A model generated the notes under the pieces. That model saw only the letters and a list, made by a program, of their open reading frames with translations. It was not told the origin of the DNA and searched no databases. The position numbers and the translations under genes were made by a program. Shown one piece after another: positions 35,491 through 43,885 of a stretch of 64,000 nt of DNA; the stretch's first letter is position 1; the number at the start of each line of letters is the position of its first letter. The DNA comes from Methylibium sp. Root1272 (GTDB lineage: Bacteria; Pseudomonadota; Gammaproteobacteria; Burkholderiales; Burkholderiaceae_C): assembly GCF_001425905.1 (NCBI RefSeq), contig NZ_LMDY01000015.1, positions 230,790 through 294,789 of the forward strand. The letters run 5' to 3'.

Positions 35491-36444
35491 TTATCGAGCC
35501 AGCACGTAGGCGCGCAGACTGGCCTCGGTGTACTTGGAGCCGGTCGGATCTCTCACGAACACCGGCGCCTTGAACAGCACGCGCGCCGTGGCGGGCTTGG
35601 ACCAGTTGGCGTGGTCCCACGGATAGAACCCGAATTTCTGCCATGTCGGATGCTTGTCGATCGTCGCGTAGCCCGTCGGACCGGCGTAATCCGCGAACTG
35701 GACGCCGTCGCGCCAGGCTCGGAAGTAGCCCCGCCCGCCCTCGTTGGGATCGATGCGCACTTTCGTGACAATCACGGTCCAGGCCTTCGTCGGGATGCCG
35801 TGTGATTCGAAACTGCGCGTCTGGTTCGTGGCGCGCGTCGGCGGCACGGTGGTGTTGTACCGAACGAAAAGCACCAGGCCGTTCTTCTCGGCCTGGATCG
35901 CCGCCCAGGGATTGACCGTCTGCGGCGTCAGTTGGTGGTACTGGCTGATCACGGCCTGGAAGTCGTACCCGCCGTCGGGCATCAACAGTCCGAAGGCGTG
36001 CCAGATGTCGACATACGGCTTGACGACCCCGGGCTGCGTGATCCACCAGCTGACCTCGCAGCGCTTGGCCCCGGCACCTGCCAGGCTGTCGCTCGTCGAT
36101 GGCGCGAACATCAGCACCTTCTTCGAAGCATCTTGCGGATCCGCCACTTTTCCAAAACGCATGCCCGCGGGCTGCGCAGAACCGGAAAAGCCGCTGGTGT
36201 CGTCCAGAGATCCGACGCTGATGTCCTTCGCTCCGGCGCACTCCAGGCCTGCGTTGCCGCCCCGGATCTGCCGGAAAGGCTTGTTCGCGTCGATCTCCGC
36301 AAAGATGTCCGACTCGGCGATCGGCACGCTGCGCTCCGCCGCAGGAGCTGCGGGGCGCGCCGTTTCCGCCGCCGAGCTCCATGTCGCCGATCCGGCAAGT
36401 ACCAGGCACGCAAGAGCCGAAACCACGGAAGTCGAATGATTCAT
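35491..36444 (-). CDS. Secreted polysaccharide lyase-like protein (heparin lyase I / PL20-type fold)
   Basis: A 317-residue secreted protein with a signal peptide (MNHSTSVVSALACLVLAGSATWSSAAE). The body resembles jelly-roll polysaccharide lyases of the heparin-lyase-I/glucuronan-lyase group: CEVSWWITQPG, DIWHAFGLLMPDGG, QYHQLTPQ and VRIDPNEGGRGYFRAWRDGVQFADYAGPTGYA (the Tyr/Arg cleft region). The likely substrate is a uronate-containing polymer, but it cannot be told from sequence. It is monocistronic and distant from the exopolysaccharide locus. Confidence 0.72.
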   Translation of the reverse strand: MNHSTSVVSALACLVLAGSATWSSAAETARPAAPAAERSVPIAESDIFAEIDANKPFRQIRGGNAGLECAGAKDISVGSLDDTSGFSGSAQPAGMRFGKVADPQDASKKVLMFAPSTSDSLAGAGAKRCEVSWWITQPGVVKPYVDIWHAFGLLMPDGGYDFQAVISQYHQLTPQTVNPWAAIQAEKNGLVLFVRYNTTVPPTRATNQTRSFESHGIPTKAWTVIVTKVRIDPNEGGRGYFRAWRDGVQFADYAGPTGYATIDKHPTWQKFGFYPWDHANWSKPATARVLFKAPVFVRDPTGSKYTEASLRAYVLAR

Positions 36445-36561
36445 GGGCGTCACGATCGCTTTGGGCTGGCGGACAGAGCTAGGTTGCGTGCCCATTGTCT
36501 TGCACGCCACTCGCCGTACTCAAGCCTTGGTGCACCGAACCAACTCTCGCAGATGGTCGCA

Positions 36562-37455
36562 TCAACCCAGCGCAAGGCCGGCGACACCGGCAGCGATGAA
36601 CGCCGCGCCGACCAGCCGCCAGCCGAGTTCGCCCTCGCCCAGCAAGCGCCCCCCCAGCAGCGCCGCGAACAGCATCGACACCTCGCGGGCCGGCGCCACA
36701 TGCGACAGCGGTGCGAGCTGCATCGCGTACAGCACCATCACGTAGGCGGCCGGGCTGAACACCGCCACCACCAGCGCGTGGCGCCACTGCGCGCGCCAGG
36801 CGGACATCAACGCCGTGCGGTCGCGCAGCAACGGCAGCATGAACGGGATGCGCAGCAGGTTGCCGAAGTAGTCCACCAGGATCGGCGAGACCGCCAGCAG
36901 CTTCACCGCCGCGCCGTCGATCAGGGTGTAGGCGGCGATCGTCGCGCCGGTCGCTGCCCCCCAGCCGAGGCCGGCGCGCACGCGCTGCGACGCCATGTCC
37001 CCGTCGCCCTGCCGGCCGCTCAGTGCCTTCAGCAGGCGCGGCCCGCCGGCGATCAGCACGATGCCAACCGTCACCGCCAGGACACCGGCCGCACCGAGCG
37101 CCGACAGCGACTCGCCGAGCAGCAGCACGGCACCCAGCGCCGACAGCAGCGGCCCGGTACCGCGCGCCACCGGATAGACGACCGTGAGGTCCGACGCCCT
37201 GTAGCCGCGCAGCAGGATCGTGAAGTAGGCCAGGTGCATCAGGCCGCTGGCCAGCACCGCTGCCCAGGCCAGCAGGCCCCAGTGCGGCAACTCTTCCCAG
37301 GCCACCCACAAACCGACCGGGGCCCACAATACCGCGACCATCAGCGCCGTCAGCAGCACGAAGCGCTGGTCACCGCCTGCGCGCTTGGCAACGAGGTTCC
37401 ACAGCGCATGCAGCAGCGCGGCGGTCAGGACGAGGGCAAGAGCGGAGGCGGGCAA
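36562..37455 (-). CDS. EamA/DMT family transporter
   Basis: A 297-residue inner-membrane protein with ten predicted helices in two EamA repeats (HALWNLVAKRAGGDQRFVLLTALMVAV and GWGAATGATIAAYTLIDGAAVKLLAVSP). The FTILLRGYRASDLTVVYPVARGTGPLLSALGAVLLLGE segment is the EamA hallmark. It belongs to the drug/metabolite transporter superfamily; the substrate is unknown. It lies between the lyase gene and the PqqU-like receptor gene, all on the minus strand. Confidence 0.88.
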   Translation of the reverse strand: MPASALALVLTAALLHALWNLVAKRAGGDQRFVLLTALMVAVLWAPVGLWVAWEELPHWGLLAWAAVLASGLMHLAYFTILLRGYRASDLTVVYPVARGTGPLLSALGAVLLLGESLSALGAAGVLAVTVGIVLIAGGPRLLKALSGRQGDGDMASQRVRAGLGWGAATGATIAAYTLIDGAAVKLLAVSPILVDYFGNLLRIPFMLPLLRDRTALMSAWRAQWRHALVVAVFSPAAYVMVLYAMQLAPLSHVAPAREVSMLFAALLGGRLLGEGELGWRLVGAAFIAAGVAGLALG

Positions 37456-37574
37456 ACGACAGGGGGCTTGCCGGCAGCCGTGAGGTCACAGCAACCACCG
37501 GCACGCGCGGAAGTCGGGAAGTGCCCCGACTGTAGCGCCGGCGACGACGGCGCCCGGTCAGCGACGCACGCCGC

Positions 37575-39806
37575 TCAGAACGCCTGCCGCCACTTCACCG
37601 ACAGCAGCCAGTTGCGCGGCATGCCGGGCTCGAAGAAGCGGCCGTTGCCGTCGTTGACGATCACGCTGCCGGCGTACTCGCGATCGAACAGGTTGTCCAC
37701 GCGCACCAGCGCGTCGATGCGGCTGCCTTCGGCCAGCTTCCAGCTCTGGGTGGCACGCAGGGCCCAGGTGGCCCAGGTGCCGGCGAAATCGGTGTTGCGG
37801 TCGTTGACGGCCACCTCGTCCTGCGCCCTCAGCTCGGCGGCCAGCTCCATCGCCGCCGTGCCGAAGGGCCGCCATGCCAGCTCGGCGAAGGCGCTGCGCG
37901 GGCTGGTGCCGGCGATGCGGTTGCCGGCCGGCACGGTGGCCTGGTTGCCGGGGTTGGCCGCATTGCAGGGCACGGCCGTGCAGGTGACGAAGGCGTCGTC
38001 GTAGGTCGCCGATAGCCAGGTCAGCGCCAGCGCGGTGCGCCAGTGCGGGGTGATGCTCCAGCCCGCGCCCAGCTCGGCACCGCGCCGCGTGGTCGAACCG
38101 ACGTTCTGGAAGGTCGATCGGCCTCCAGCGTTGGTCGCCACGCCGATTTCGTCGTCGGTGCGCGCCTCGAACACCGCGAAGTCCGCAGCCAGGCCGCGTG
38201 CATCGTCGCGCCACTTCGCGCCGAGCTCGATCTGCTTGCTGGTCTGCGCCTTCAGCCCATTGTTGAAGCCGCTGCCACCGTCGGGCCGGTAGGCCAGTTC
38301 ACCGAAGGTCGGCGATTCGAAGCCCTCGCCGGCGCTGACATAGAAGTTCCAGTCCGGCAGGCCGCGCCACTGCACTGCGGCGACGGGGTTGGTGTAGCTG
38401 TACTTCAGCGAACCCGAGTCGTCGCCGTTGAGACCGGACACATAGTGATCGTCCGCCTCGAAGCGCACGCGGCCGGTGCGCGCGCCGAGCGTCGCCACCC
38501 AGTCCTTGATGAATTCCAGTTCGCCCTGTGCGTAAAGGTCGGTGGTCTTCACGGTGTTCTTCTCGTCGCGGCGCTGGTTGCCCGCGACGCCGAGCGCCGT
38601 GGGCGCCAGCGGATCACCGAGGAAGTTCTCGTAGCCGCGACGGTCCTCGGTGCTGCGTTCCAATGCCGCGCCGGCCACGAACTGGGCGCTGCGGTCCCCG
38701 TCCAGCGTCCAGCGCCAGACCAGCCGGCCGTCCAGGCCCTGGTAGTCGCGGTCGAAGTCGATCACGCCACCGGGGTGCCGGTCGGTGTTCGGCGGCGGCG
38801 TCGGGTTGCGCTGGGTCAGCACGGGGATGGATTGCCACTGGGTGACCGACCGCTGCCCGAAGTAGGCCGTGACGGCACTCTCGTTCAGCGCACCGAGGTC
38901 CGCAAAGCGATGCCGCCAGGTGGCGCCGATCTGCTCCTGCTGCGCGACCTTGCGGGTGTTGAACTGGGTGGCGACCGCGGCCGTCTGCCGCGGATCGGCG
39001 TCGAACTGCGCACGGTTCAGGCCCAGCGGATCATCGGCGGGCTGGTCGACGTGGTTCACGCTGACGACCACCGTATCGCGCTCGCCGGTCCACCCCAGGC
39101 GCAGGTTGGCGAGCGTGCGGCGCGCGCTGCTCTGCGGGCGGAAGCCGTCGTAATCCATGTAGCTCGCGCCGAAGCGCAGGTCGAAGCCGCGGCCCGGCTC
39201 GTCGCCGAGCGGCGCCTGCACCGTCACGCGCCCCTGGCGCAGGCCGAAGCGGCCGACGTCCGCGCCGAGCTCGCCGTAGCGCTCCCGCACCGGCTGGCTC
39301 ACCAGCGCGATGACGCCGCCCGAGCTGTTGCCGTAGAGCGCGCTGAACGGCCCGCGCAGCACCTCGACGCGCTGCGCTCCGGCGAGGTCGAAGTGCGACA
39401 CCTGCCCCTGGCCGTCGGGCATGGTGGCCGGAATGCCGTCGCTGTACAGGCGCATGCCACGCACGCCGAAGGTCGAACGGGCACCGTAGCCGCGCGAGTT
39501 GATCTGCAGGTCCTGCGCGTAGTTGTTGCGGTTCGCCACGGTCAGGCCCGGCACCCGCGCCATCGCTTCCGACAGATTGATCATCGGGCCGGCGTTGCGC
39601 AGCACCTCCTCGTCGACGGTGCCCACCGAATAAGGCGTGTCGAAGGCGCGTTGCTCGAAGCCCTTGCCGGTCACGACCACGGGCGCGAGCGTCCCGCTCG
39701 CCGCCTGCTGCGCCTGCAGCAAGGGCGCAGCGCCGATCAGGGCACAGGCGGCGACCACCGGCTTCACGCGCCACAGGGAGGGGGCGCGACGCTGAGCTGA
39801 CGACAT
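37575..39806 (-). CDS. TonB-dependent outer-membrane receptor, PqqU/YncD-like
   Basis: A 743-residue TonB-dependent receptor with signal peptide (MSSAQRRAPSLWRVKPVVAACALIGAAPLLQAQ), TonB-box-like PVVVTG, a plug domain and a 22-strand barrel. From recall it aligns very closely with E. coli PqqU/YncD across the plug: INLSEAMARVPGLTVANRN, NSRGYGARSTFGVRGMRLY, SDGIPATMPDGQGQ and VLRGPFSALYGNSSGGV, and again near the C-terminus (VRVDNLFDREYAGSVIVND). PqqU imports pyrroloquinoline quinone. The ATG at 39806 gives the signal peptide. No PQQ synthesis or PQQ-dehydrogenase gene is nearby. Confidence 0.87.
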   Translation of the reverse strand: MSSAQRRAPSLWRVKPVVAACALIGAAPLLQAQQAASGTLAPVVVTGKGFEQRAFDTPYSVGTVDEEVLRNAGPMINLSEAMARVPGLTVANRNNYAQDLQINSRGYGARSTFGVRGMRLYSDGIPATMPDGQGQVSHFDLAGAQRVEVLRGPFSALYGNSSGGVIALVSQPVRERYGELGADVGRFGLRQGRVTVQAPLGDEPGRGFDLRFGASYMDYDGFRPQSSARRTLANLRLGWTGERDTVVVSVNHVDQPADDPLGLNRAQFDADPRQTAAVATQFNTRKVAQQEQIGATWRHRFADLGALNESAVTAYFGQRSVTQWQSIPVLTQRNPTPPPNTDRHPGGVIDFDRDYQGLDGRLVWRWTLDGDRSAQFVAGAALERSTEDRRGYENFLGDPLAPTALGVAGNQRRDEKNTVKTTDLYAQGELEFIKDWVATLGARTGRVRFEADDHYVSGLNGDDSGSLKYSYTNPVAAVQWRGLPDWNFYVSAGEGFESPTFGELAYRPDGGSGFNNGLKAQTSKQIELGAKWRDDARGLAADFAVFEARTDDEIGVATNAGGRSTFQNVGSTTRRGAELGAGWSITPHWRTALALTWLSATYDDAFVTCTAVPCNAANPGNQATVPAGNRIAGTSPRSAFAELAWRPFGTAAMELAAELRAQDEVAVNDRNTDFAGTWATWALRATQSWKLAEGSRIDALVRVDNLFDREYAGSVIVNDGNGRFFEPGMPRNWLLSVKWRQAF

Positions 39807-39945
39807 GAATACTCCTGAAGATGTCCGGTGGATGCGAAAGCGCGCGGACTCTACCTTCAGGATCACCCCTGCCCAATAGAGAAAATCTGCAAAAGGGATC
39901 GGGGATGACGCGGGGCAACAGGACGGCGGCGGCGCGCCGCTCGCG

Positions 39946-40374
39946 CTAGCCCGCGCGGCCGATGATCGACGCCGTGGCGATCAGTTCCTCGAGCAGGGCC
40001 ATAGAGACCTTGCCGGACACGCCGAACGGGTCGAGCGTGGGGCGCTCGCTGTACTTCAGCACGATCGACGGGTTGATCTTGGCCAGGTTGACCTGGCCCA
40101 TCGTCCAGCCCGCGAAGCGGCGCTCGGTCACTTCCTCGAAATGCAGCACCGCGATGTCGCGGTGGCGCGGGTCGCGCACGATCTGGGCATAGAGCCCGTT
40201 GACGACGTCGCGGCCGCCTTCGAGCACCTGCATGAAGACATCGCCGCCGTGGCACAGGATGCCGGTGATGCCGAGCGCCGGGTTGTGGGCCCGGCACTGG
40301 GCCAGGATGCCGTCGATGACCTCCGGCGTCACCGGCCCGGCGGCGCGGCTCGCGTACAGAAGACGCACCAGCAT
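39946..40374 (-). CDS. BLUF-domain blue-light photoreceptor
   Basis: A 142-residue stand-alone BLUF protein. The FAD-interacting residues match known photoreceptors: Tyr7 in LLYAS, Asn31 in AHNPALGITG, and Gln49 in FMQVLEG (compare Slr1694 Tyr8, Asn32, Gln50). RHRDIAVLHFEEVTERRFAGWTMG is the fourth-strand motif with the conserved tryptophan/methionine. The tail of about 50 residues may cap the sensor or bind a partner; no output domain is present. It begins 5 bases after the folE stop on the same strand, implying co-translation. Confidence 0.92.
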   Translation of the reverse strand: MLVRLLYASRAAGPVTPEVIDGILAQCRAHNPALGITGILCHGGDVFMQVLEGGRDVVNGLYAQIVRDPRHRDIAVLHFEEVTERRFAGWTMGQVNLAKINPSIVLKYSERPTLDPFGVSGKVSMALLEELIATASIIGRAG

Positions 40375-40379
40375 GGTCG

Positions 40380-41111
40380 TCAGCCCTTCTTGTTGTTGAC
40401 CAGCGAAAGGAACTCGCGGCGCAGGTTGGCGTCCTTCAGGAACACGCCGCGCATCACGCTGTTGATCATCTTGGAGTCCAGATCGCGCACGCCGCGCCAC
40501 TGCATGCAGAAGTGGTCGGCCTCCATCACGATCGCCAGGCCGTCGGGGCTCATCTTGTCCTGCAGCAGGTCGGCCACCTGGGTGACGGCCTCCTCCTGGA
40601 TCTGCGGCCGGCTCATGATCCACTCGGTGAGCCGCGCGTACTTGGACAGGCCGATCAGGTTGGAGTGCTCGTTGGGCATCACGCCGATCCACACCCGGCC
40701 CATGATCGGGCAGAAATGGTGCGAGCAGGCGCTGCGCACGGTGATCGGGCCGATGATCATCAGCTCGTTCAGGTGCTCGACGTTCGGGAACTCGGTGACC
40801 GCCGGCTCGCGCACGTAGCGGCCCTTGAACACCTCGTTCACGTACATCTTGGCGACGCGCCGCGCGGTGTCCTGGGTGTTGTGGTCGCTCTCGGTGTCGA
40901 TCACCAGGCTGTCGAGCACGCCGCGCATCTTGCCGGCCACCTCGTCGAGCAACTGCTCCAGTTCGCCCGGTTCGATGAACTCGGCGATGTTGTCGTTGGC
41001 GTGGAAGCGCTCGCGCTGCGCCTTGATGCGTTCGCGGATCTTGACGGAGACCGGCACGCCCTCGTCGTCGGGCACGGCGCGGAGACTGGGCAGGGTGTGG
41101 GGAGCGTTCAT
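40380..41111 (-). CDS. folE: GTP cyclohydrolase I
   Basis: A 243-residue enzyme that converts GTP to 7,8-dihydroneopterin triphosphate, the first step of folate and pterin synthesis. Zinc ligands are Cys129 and His132 in SACSHHFCPIMG and Cys202 in ADHFCMQWRG. The pterin-pocket block GLSKYARLTEWIMSRPQIQEE is diagnostic. The ATG at 41111 is preferred; a GTG at 41126 adds five residues. It is directly followed by the BLUF gene. The nudB gene, which acts on the FolE product, is 2.2 kb upstream on the same strand. Confidence 0.96.
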   Translation of the reverse strand: MNAPHTLPSLRAVPDDEGVPVSVKIRERIKAQRERFHANDNIAEFIEPGELEQLLDEVAGKMRGVLDSLVIDTESDHNTQDTARRVAKMYVNEVFKGRYVREPAVTEFPNVEHLNELMIIGPITVRSACSHHFCPIMGRVWIGVMPNEHSNLIGLSKYARLTEWIMSRPQIQEEAVTQVADLLQDKMSPDGLAIVMEADHFCMQWRGVRDLDSKMINSVMRGVFLKDANLRREFLSLVNNKKG

Positions 41112-41207
41112 CGGAGCATCTCGCACGGAGCGAGCAGCGACTGCGGTCTGCTAGCTTAACGTTTGTCGGATCGCCCTGGCGGCCGGCGGTGTTCGCGGCC
41201 TCTGCCG

Positions 41208-42521
41208 TCAGTAGCGCCCGCTTGCACCGGCCGCGCGCAGGTAGAGGCGTGCCACCCAGGAAACGAAGCCCCGGCGCAGCCAGCGCCGCCATCCGGCGAC
41301 GGGCACCGGAGCCGTGATCTCGCGCGCGACCGCGAAATCGCGGTCCAGTTCGCGCGACAGGCTCGCGGCGAAGCCGCGGTCCTCGACGATCACGTTCGCC
41401 TCCAGGTTGACCAGCAGCGACAGCGGGTCGATGTTGGAACTTCCCACCGTGGCCCAGCGCTGATCGACCAGCGCCACCTTCGCGTGCAGGAAGGCCGGGG
41501 TGTACTCGAACACCGCCACGCCGTGTGCCAGCAGTTCGTCGTACAACGCCTGTGCCGCCAGTGCGGCAAAGCGGTAGTCGGCCTTCCCTTGCAACAGCAG
41601 CCGCACGCGCACGCCGCGCCGCGCCGCGCCCAGCAGCGCACGCCGGAACTCGAAGCCGGGGTAGAAATAGGCCGACACGATGTCGATGCGGTGCTGCGCG
41701 CGACGCAGCGCGTCGATGTAGCTGCGCTCGATGCTGCGGCGCTGGCTGAGGTTGTCGCGCACCACGAAGGCCGCCCGCACCGGCTGCAGCGCACCGGCGC
41801 CGAAGCCTCCGGGCGAGCCGCGCCGCACGGCGATGCGCAGACGCCGCAGCAGGCGACGCGCCCGCGCCATCGGCTGGCTGCTGCGCGCGATCTCGCGCAC
41901 CTCGTCGCGCCAGTCGCGGCCGAAGGCGGCTCGGGTCCACATCGCGCGGGCTGTCTGCTCGATCGGCCCGACCACTGCGCCCCGCACGCGCACCGCGTAG
42001 TCCAGCCGAGGGGCGTCGCTCCAGCCGTGGTTGAGGTCGTGGCGGTCGTCCAGCACGTTGATGCCGCCGACGAAGCCGACCTGCCCGTCGACGACGCAGA
42101 GCTTCTGGTGCAGGCGGCGCAACTGGCCTGGCTGCAGCCAGCTCCACCAGCGCTGCGTCGGGCGGAACACGGCCAGCGCCACGCCTGCGGGCTCGATTTG
42201 CTCGCGCAGCGCCGCCAGCGCATGCAGCGAACCGAAGCCGTCGACCACCACGCGAACGCGCACACCACGTCGGGCCGCCGCGACGAGCGCCGTCGACACG
42301 GCTTGTGCAGCACTGTCGTCGCCGTAGATGTAGGTGGCGAGCCAGACCTCGTGCAGGGCCTGGCCGATCGCCTCGATCATGGCCGGGAACAGCGCATCGC
42401 CGCCACGCAGCAGTTGCACCTCGTTGCCGCCGCTGAACACGGCCCGGGCATGGGCATACCAGGCCAGGGCCTCGGACAGAACGGGATCGTCCGGCGGCGG
42501 GGCGCCGGCCGGAGCGGTCAT
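41208..42521 (-). CDS. clsB: Cardiolipin synthase ClsB (phospholipase D family)
   Basis: A 437-residue inner-membrane-associated phospholipase D family enzyme. Both HKD motifs are intact: His138/Lys140/Asp145 in RLHQKLCVVDGQVGF and His346/Lys348/Asp353 in FLHAKVALVDQRW. The motif VGGINVLDDR and VGSSNIDPLSLLVNLEANV match ClsB. It condenses phosphatidylglycerol molecules to cardiolipin. It is adjacent to a YbhP-like gene, as in E. coli ybhP-clsB. Confidence 0.9.
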   Translation of the reverse strand: MTAPAGAPPPDDPVLSEALAWYAHARAVFSGGNEVQLLRGGDALFPAMIEAIGQALHEVWLATYIYGDDSAAQAVSTALVAAARRGVRVRVVVDGFGSLHALAALREQIEPAGVALAVFRPTQRWWSWLQPGQLRRLHQKLCVVDGQVGFVGGINVLDDRHDLNHGWSDAPRLDYAVRVRGAVVGPIEQTARAMWTRAAFGRDWRDEVREIARSSQPMARARRLLRRLRIAVRRGSPGGFGAGALQPVRAAFVVRDNLSQRRSIERSYIDALRRAQHRIDIVSAYFYPGFEFRRALLGAARRGVRVRLLLQGKADYRFAALAAQALYDELLAHGVAVFEYTPAFLHAKVALVDQRWATVGSSNIDPLSLLVNLEANVIVEDRGFAASLSRELDRDFAVAREITAPVPVAGWRRWLRRGFVSWVARLYLRAAGASGRY

Positions 42522-42525
42522 GCTC

Positions 42526-43338
42526 TCAGGCCTCCAGCGGCTCGAACTCCGCCACCAGCGGCAGATGGTCGGACATGCGGGCCCAGGTGGCGCCGCGCGG
42601 CACGAAGGTCGACACGCAACGCCAGCCGCGGGTGTAGACGCGGTCGAGCGCGAACACAGGGGCGAGTGACGGGAAGGTCAGGCTGCGCCGCTGGCCGCTG
42701 GCCGCCGGCGCCACGGCGCGGCTGAGCCCGGCCTCGTGCATCGCGCCGTCGAGGCGCTCGCCCCAGTCGTTGAAGTCGCCGGCCACGAGCAGCGGAACGG
42801 CGGGATCGAGCTCCTGCTGCACGAAGGCCGCCAGCCGCTGCACCTGCCGCAGGCGGCTCGAGTGGCTGAGGCCGAAGTGCGCGACGATCGTGTCGACCGC
42901 CCTCCCCTGCCAGTGGACCTGCACGTGCAGCAGCCCGCGCTGCTCGAAGCGATGATCCGACACGTCGTGGTGGTTCGGCTCCCCGATCGACCAGCGCGAC
43001 AGCAGCGCATTGCCATGCTCGCCGTGGCGCGTGACGGCGTTGGTGCGGTAAGCAACGTCATAGCCTTCCGGCGCCAGGAACTCCGCCTGCCCCTGCTGCG
43101 GCCAGCCGAAGGAGGTGCGGTCGAAGCGTCGTGCGTCGCGCTTGTGAAAGCGCCGCACTTCCTGCAGACAGACCAGGTCGGCGTCCAGCGCTTCGATGGC
43201 GAGGCCGAGGTTGTGGATCTCCAGCCGCTTGGCCGGGCCGACGCCGCGCACGCCCTTGTGGATGTTGTAGGTGGCCACGCGCAGCAGCCGCTCGTCGCCC
43301 GAAGCCGGCGGGAGCACCGTGGACTGCAGCGGATTCAT
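42526..43338 (-). CDS. Endonuclease/exonuclease/phosphatase family protein (YbhP-like)
   Basis: A 270-residue EEP-fold phosphodiesterase. Motifs include LRVATYNIHKGVRG (metal-site Asn), DLVCLQEVRRFHKRD (Glu), PLLVAGDFNDWGER (Asp/Asn pair) and RMSDHLPLVAEF (terminal His), which together form the complete active site. YbhP-like proteins accompany ClsB, and a phospholipid-linked role is inferred. The stop is 4 bases before the clsB start; its own start overlaps nudB's stop (ATGA). Confidence 0.88.
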   Translation of the reverse strand: MNPLQSTVLPPASGDERLLRVATYNIHKGVRGVGPAKRLEIHNLGLAIEALDADLVCLQEVRRFHKRDARRFDRTSFGWPQQGQAEFLAPEGYDVAYRTNAVTRHGEHGNALLSRWSIGEPNHHDVSDHRFEQRGLLHVQVHWQGRAVDTIVAHFGLSHSSRLRQVQRLAAFVQQELDPAVPLLVAGDFNDWGERLDGAMHEAGLSRAVAPAASGQRRSLTFPSLAPVFALDRVYTRGWRCVSTFVPRGATWARMSDHLPLVAEFEPLEA

Positions 43339-43817
43339 GCCCCGCCTTGCCACAGCCGCGGCAACTGCAGCAAGGCCTCGGCGTTCGATGGGGAGAAGCA
43401 GCGGTCGGCCGCCTCTCGGTACGGCAGCCACTCGTGTCGAAGGTGCTCGCGCGGCGCCAGCCGGATCGCGATGTCGCGCGGCACCGTCAGCCCGAACACG
43501 TGCTCGGTGTTGTGGGTCACGCCCGGCGCATAGCGGTGGCGCCACACCGGATAGATCTCGTAGACGTTGGCGAGCTGCCAGTCGCGCAGCGCGGTCCGCG
43601 GCACCTCGAGCGACCCGACCTCGATACCGGTCTCCTCGGCCACCTCGCGGATGCAGGTCTCCGGCAGGGGCTCGCCGGCCGTGTCCTTAGATCCGGTGAC
43701 GCTCTGCCAGAAGCCGGGGTGGTCGGCCCGCTCGATCAGCAGGACCTCGAGCGCCGGCGTGTGGATCACCACCAGCACGGATTCAGGGACCTTGTACGGG
43801 CGGGATGGCGTCGTCAC
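43335..43817 (-). CDS. nudB: Dihydroneopterin triphosphate diphosphatase
   Basis: A 160-residue Nudix hydrolase matching NudB, which removes pyrophosphate from 7,8-dihydroneopterin triphosphate in folate synthesis. It begins at a GTG (43817) with TTPSRPYKVPESVLVVIHT. GFWQSVTGSKDTAGEPLPETCIREVAEETGI (about residues 35-65) carries the Nudix box with REVAEETG, and NTEHVFGL and LAPREHLRHEWLPYREA are the typical C-terminal elements. It lies just past the aspS terminator, the usual Burkholderiales neighbour. Confidence 0.9.
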   Translation of the reverse strand: MTTPSRPYKVPESVLVVIHTPALEVLLIERADHPGFWQSVTGSKDTAGEPLPETCIREVAEETGIEVGSLEVPRTALRDWQLANVYEIYPVWRHRYAPGVTHNTEHVFGLTVPRDIAIRLAPREHLRHEWLPYREAADRCFSPSNAEALLQLPRLWQGGA

Positions 43818-43833
43818 GTCGTGGGAAGCGGGC

Positions 43834-43863
43834 AAAAAGAAGGGGCGCCGATCGGCGCCCCTC
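43834..43863 (-). terminator. Rho-independent terminator of aspS
   Basis: The palindrome AGGGGCGCCGATCGGCGCCCCT (43841-43862, 11-bp arms) is followed on the minus strand by TCTTTTTG. It ends the aspS transcript 17 bases before the nudB start. Confidence 0.8.
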
Positions 43864-43885
43864 GATTGTGCGGCAAGCTGCCGGC

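Noticed and set aside
36450..38004. Long plus-strand frame opposite the lyase, EamA and receptor genes
   Set aside because: Composition is typical of a shadow frame and no family motif is visible.
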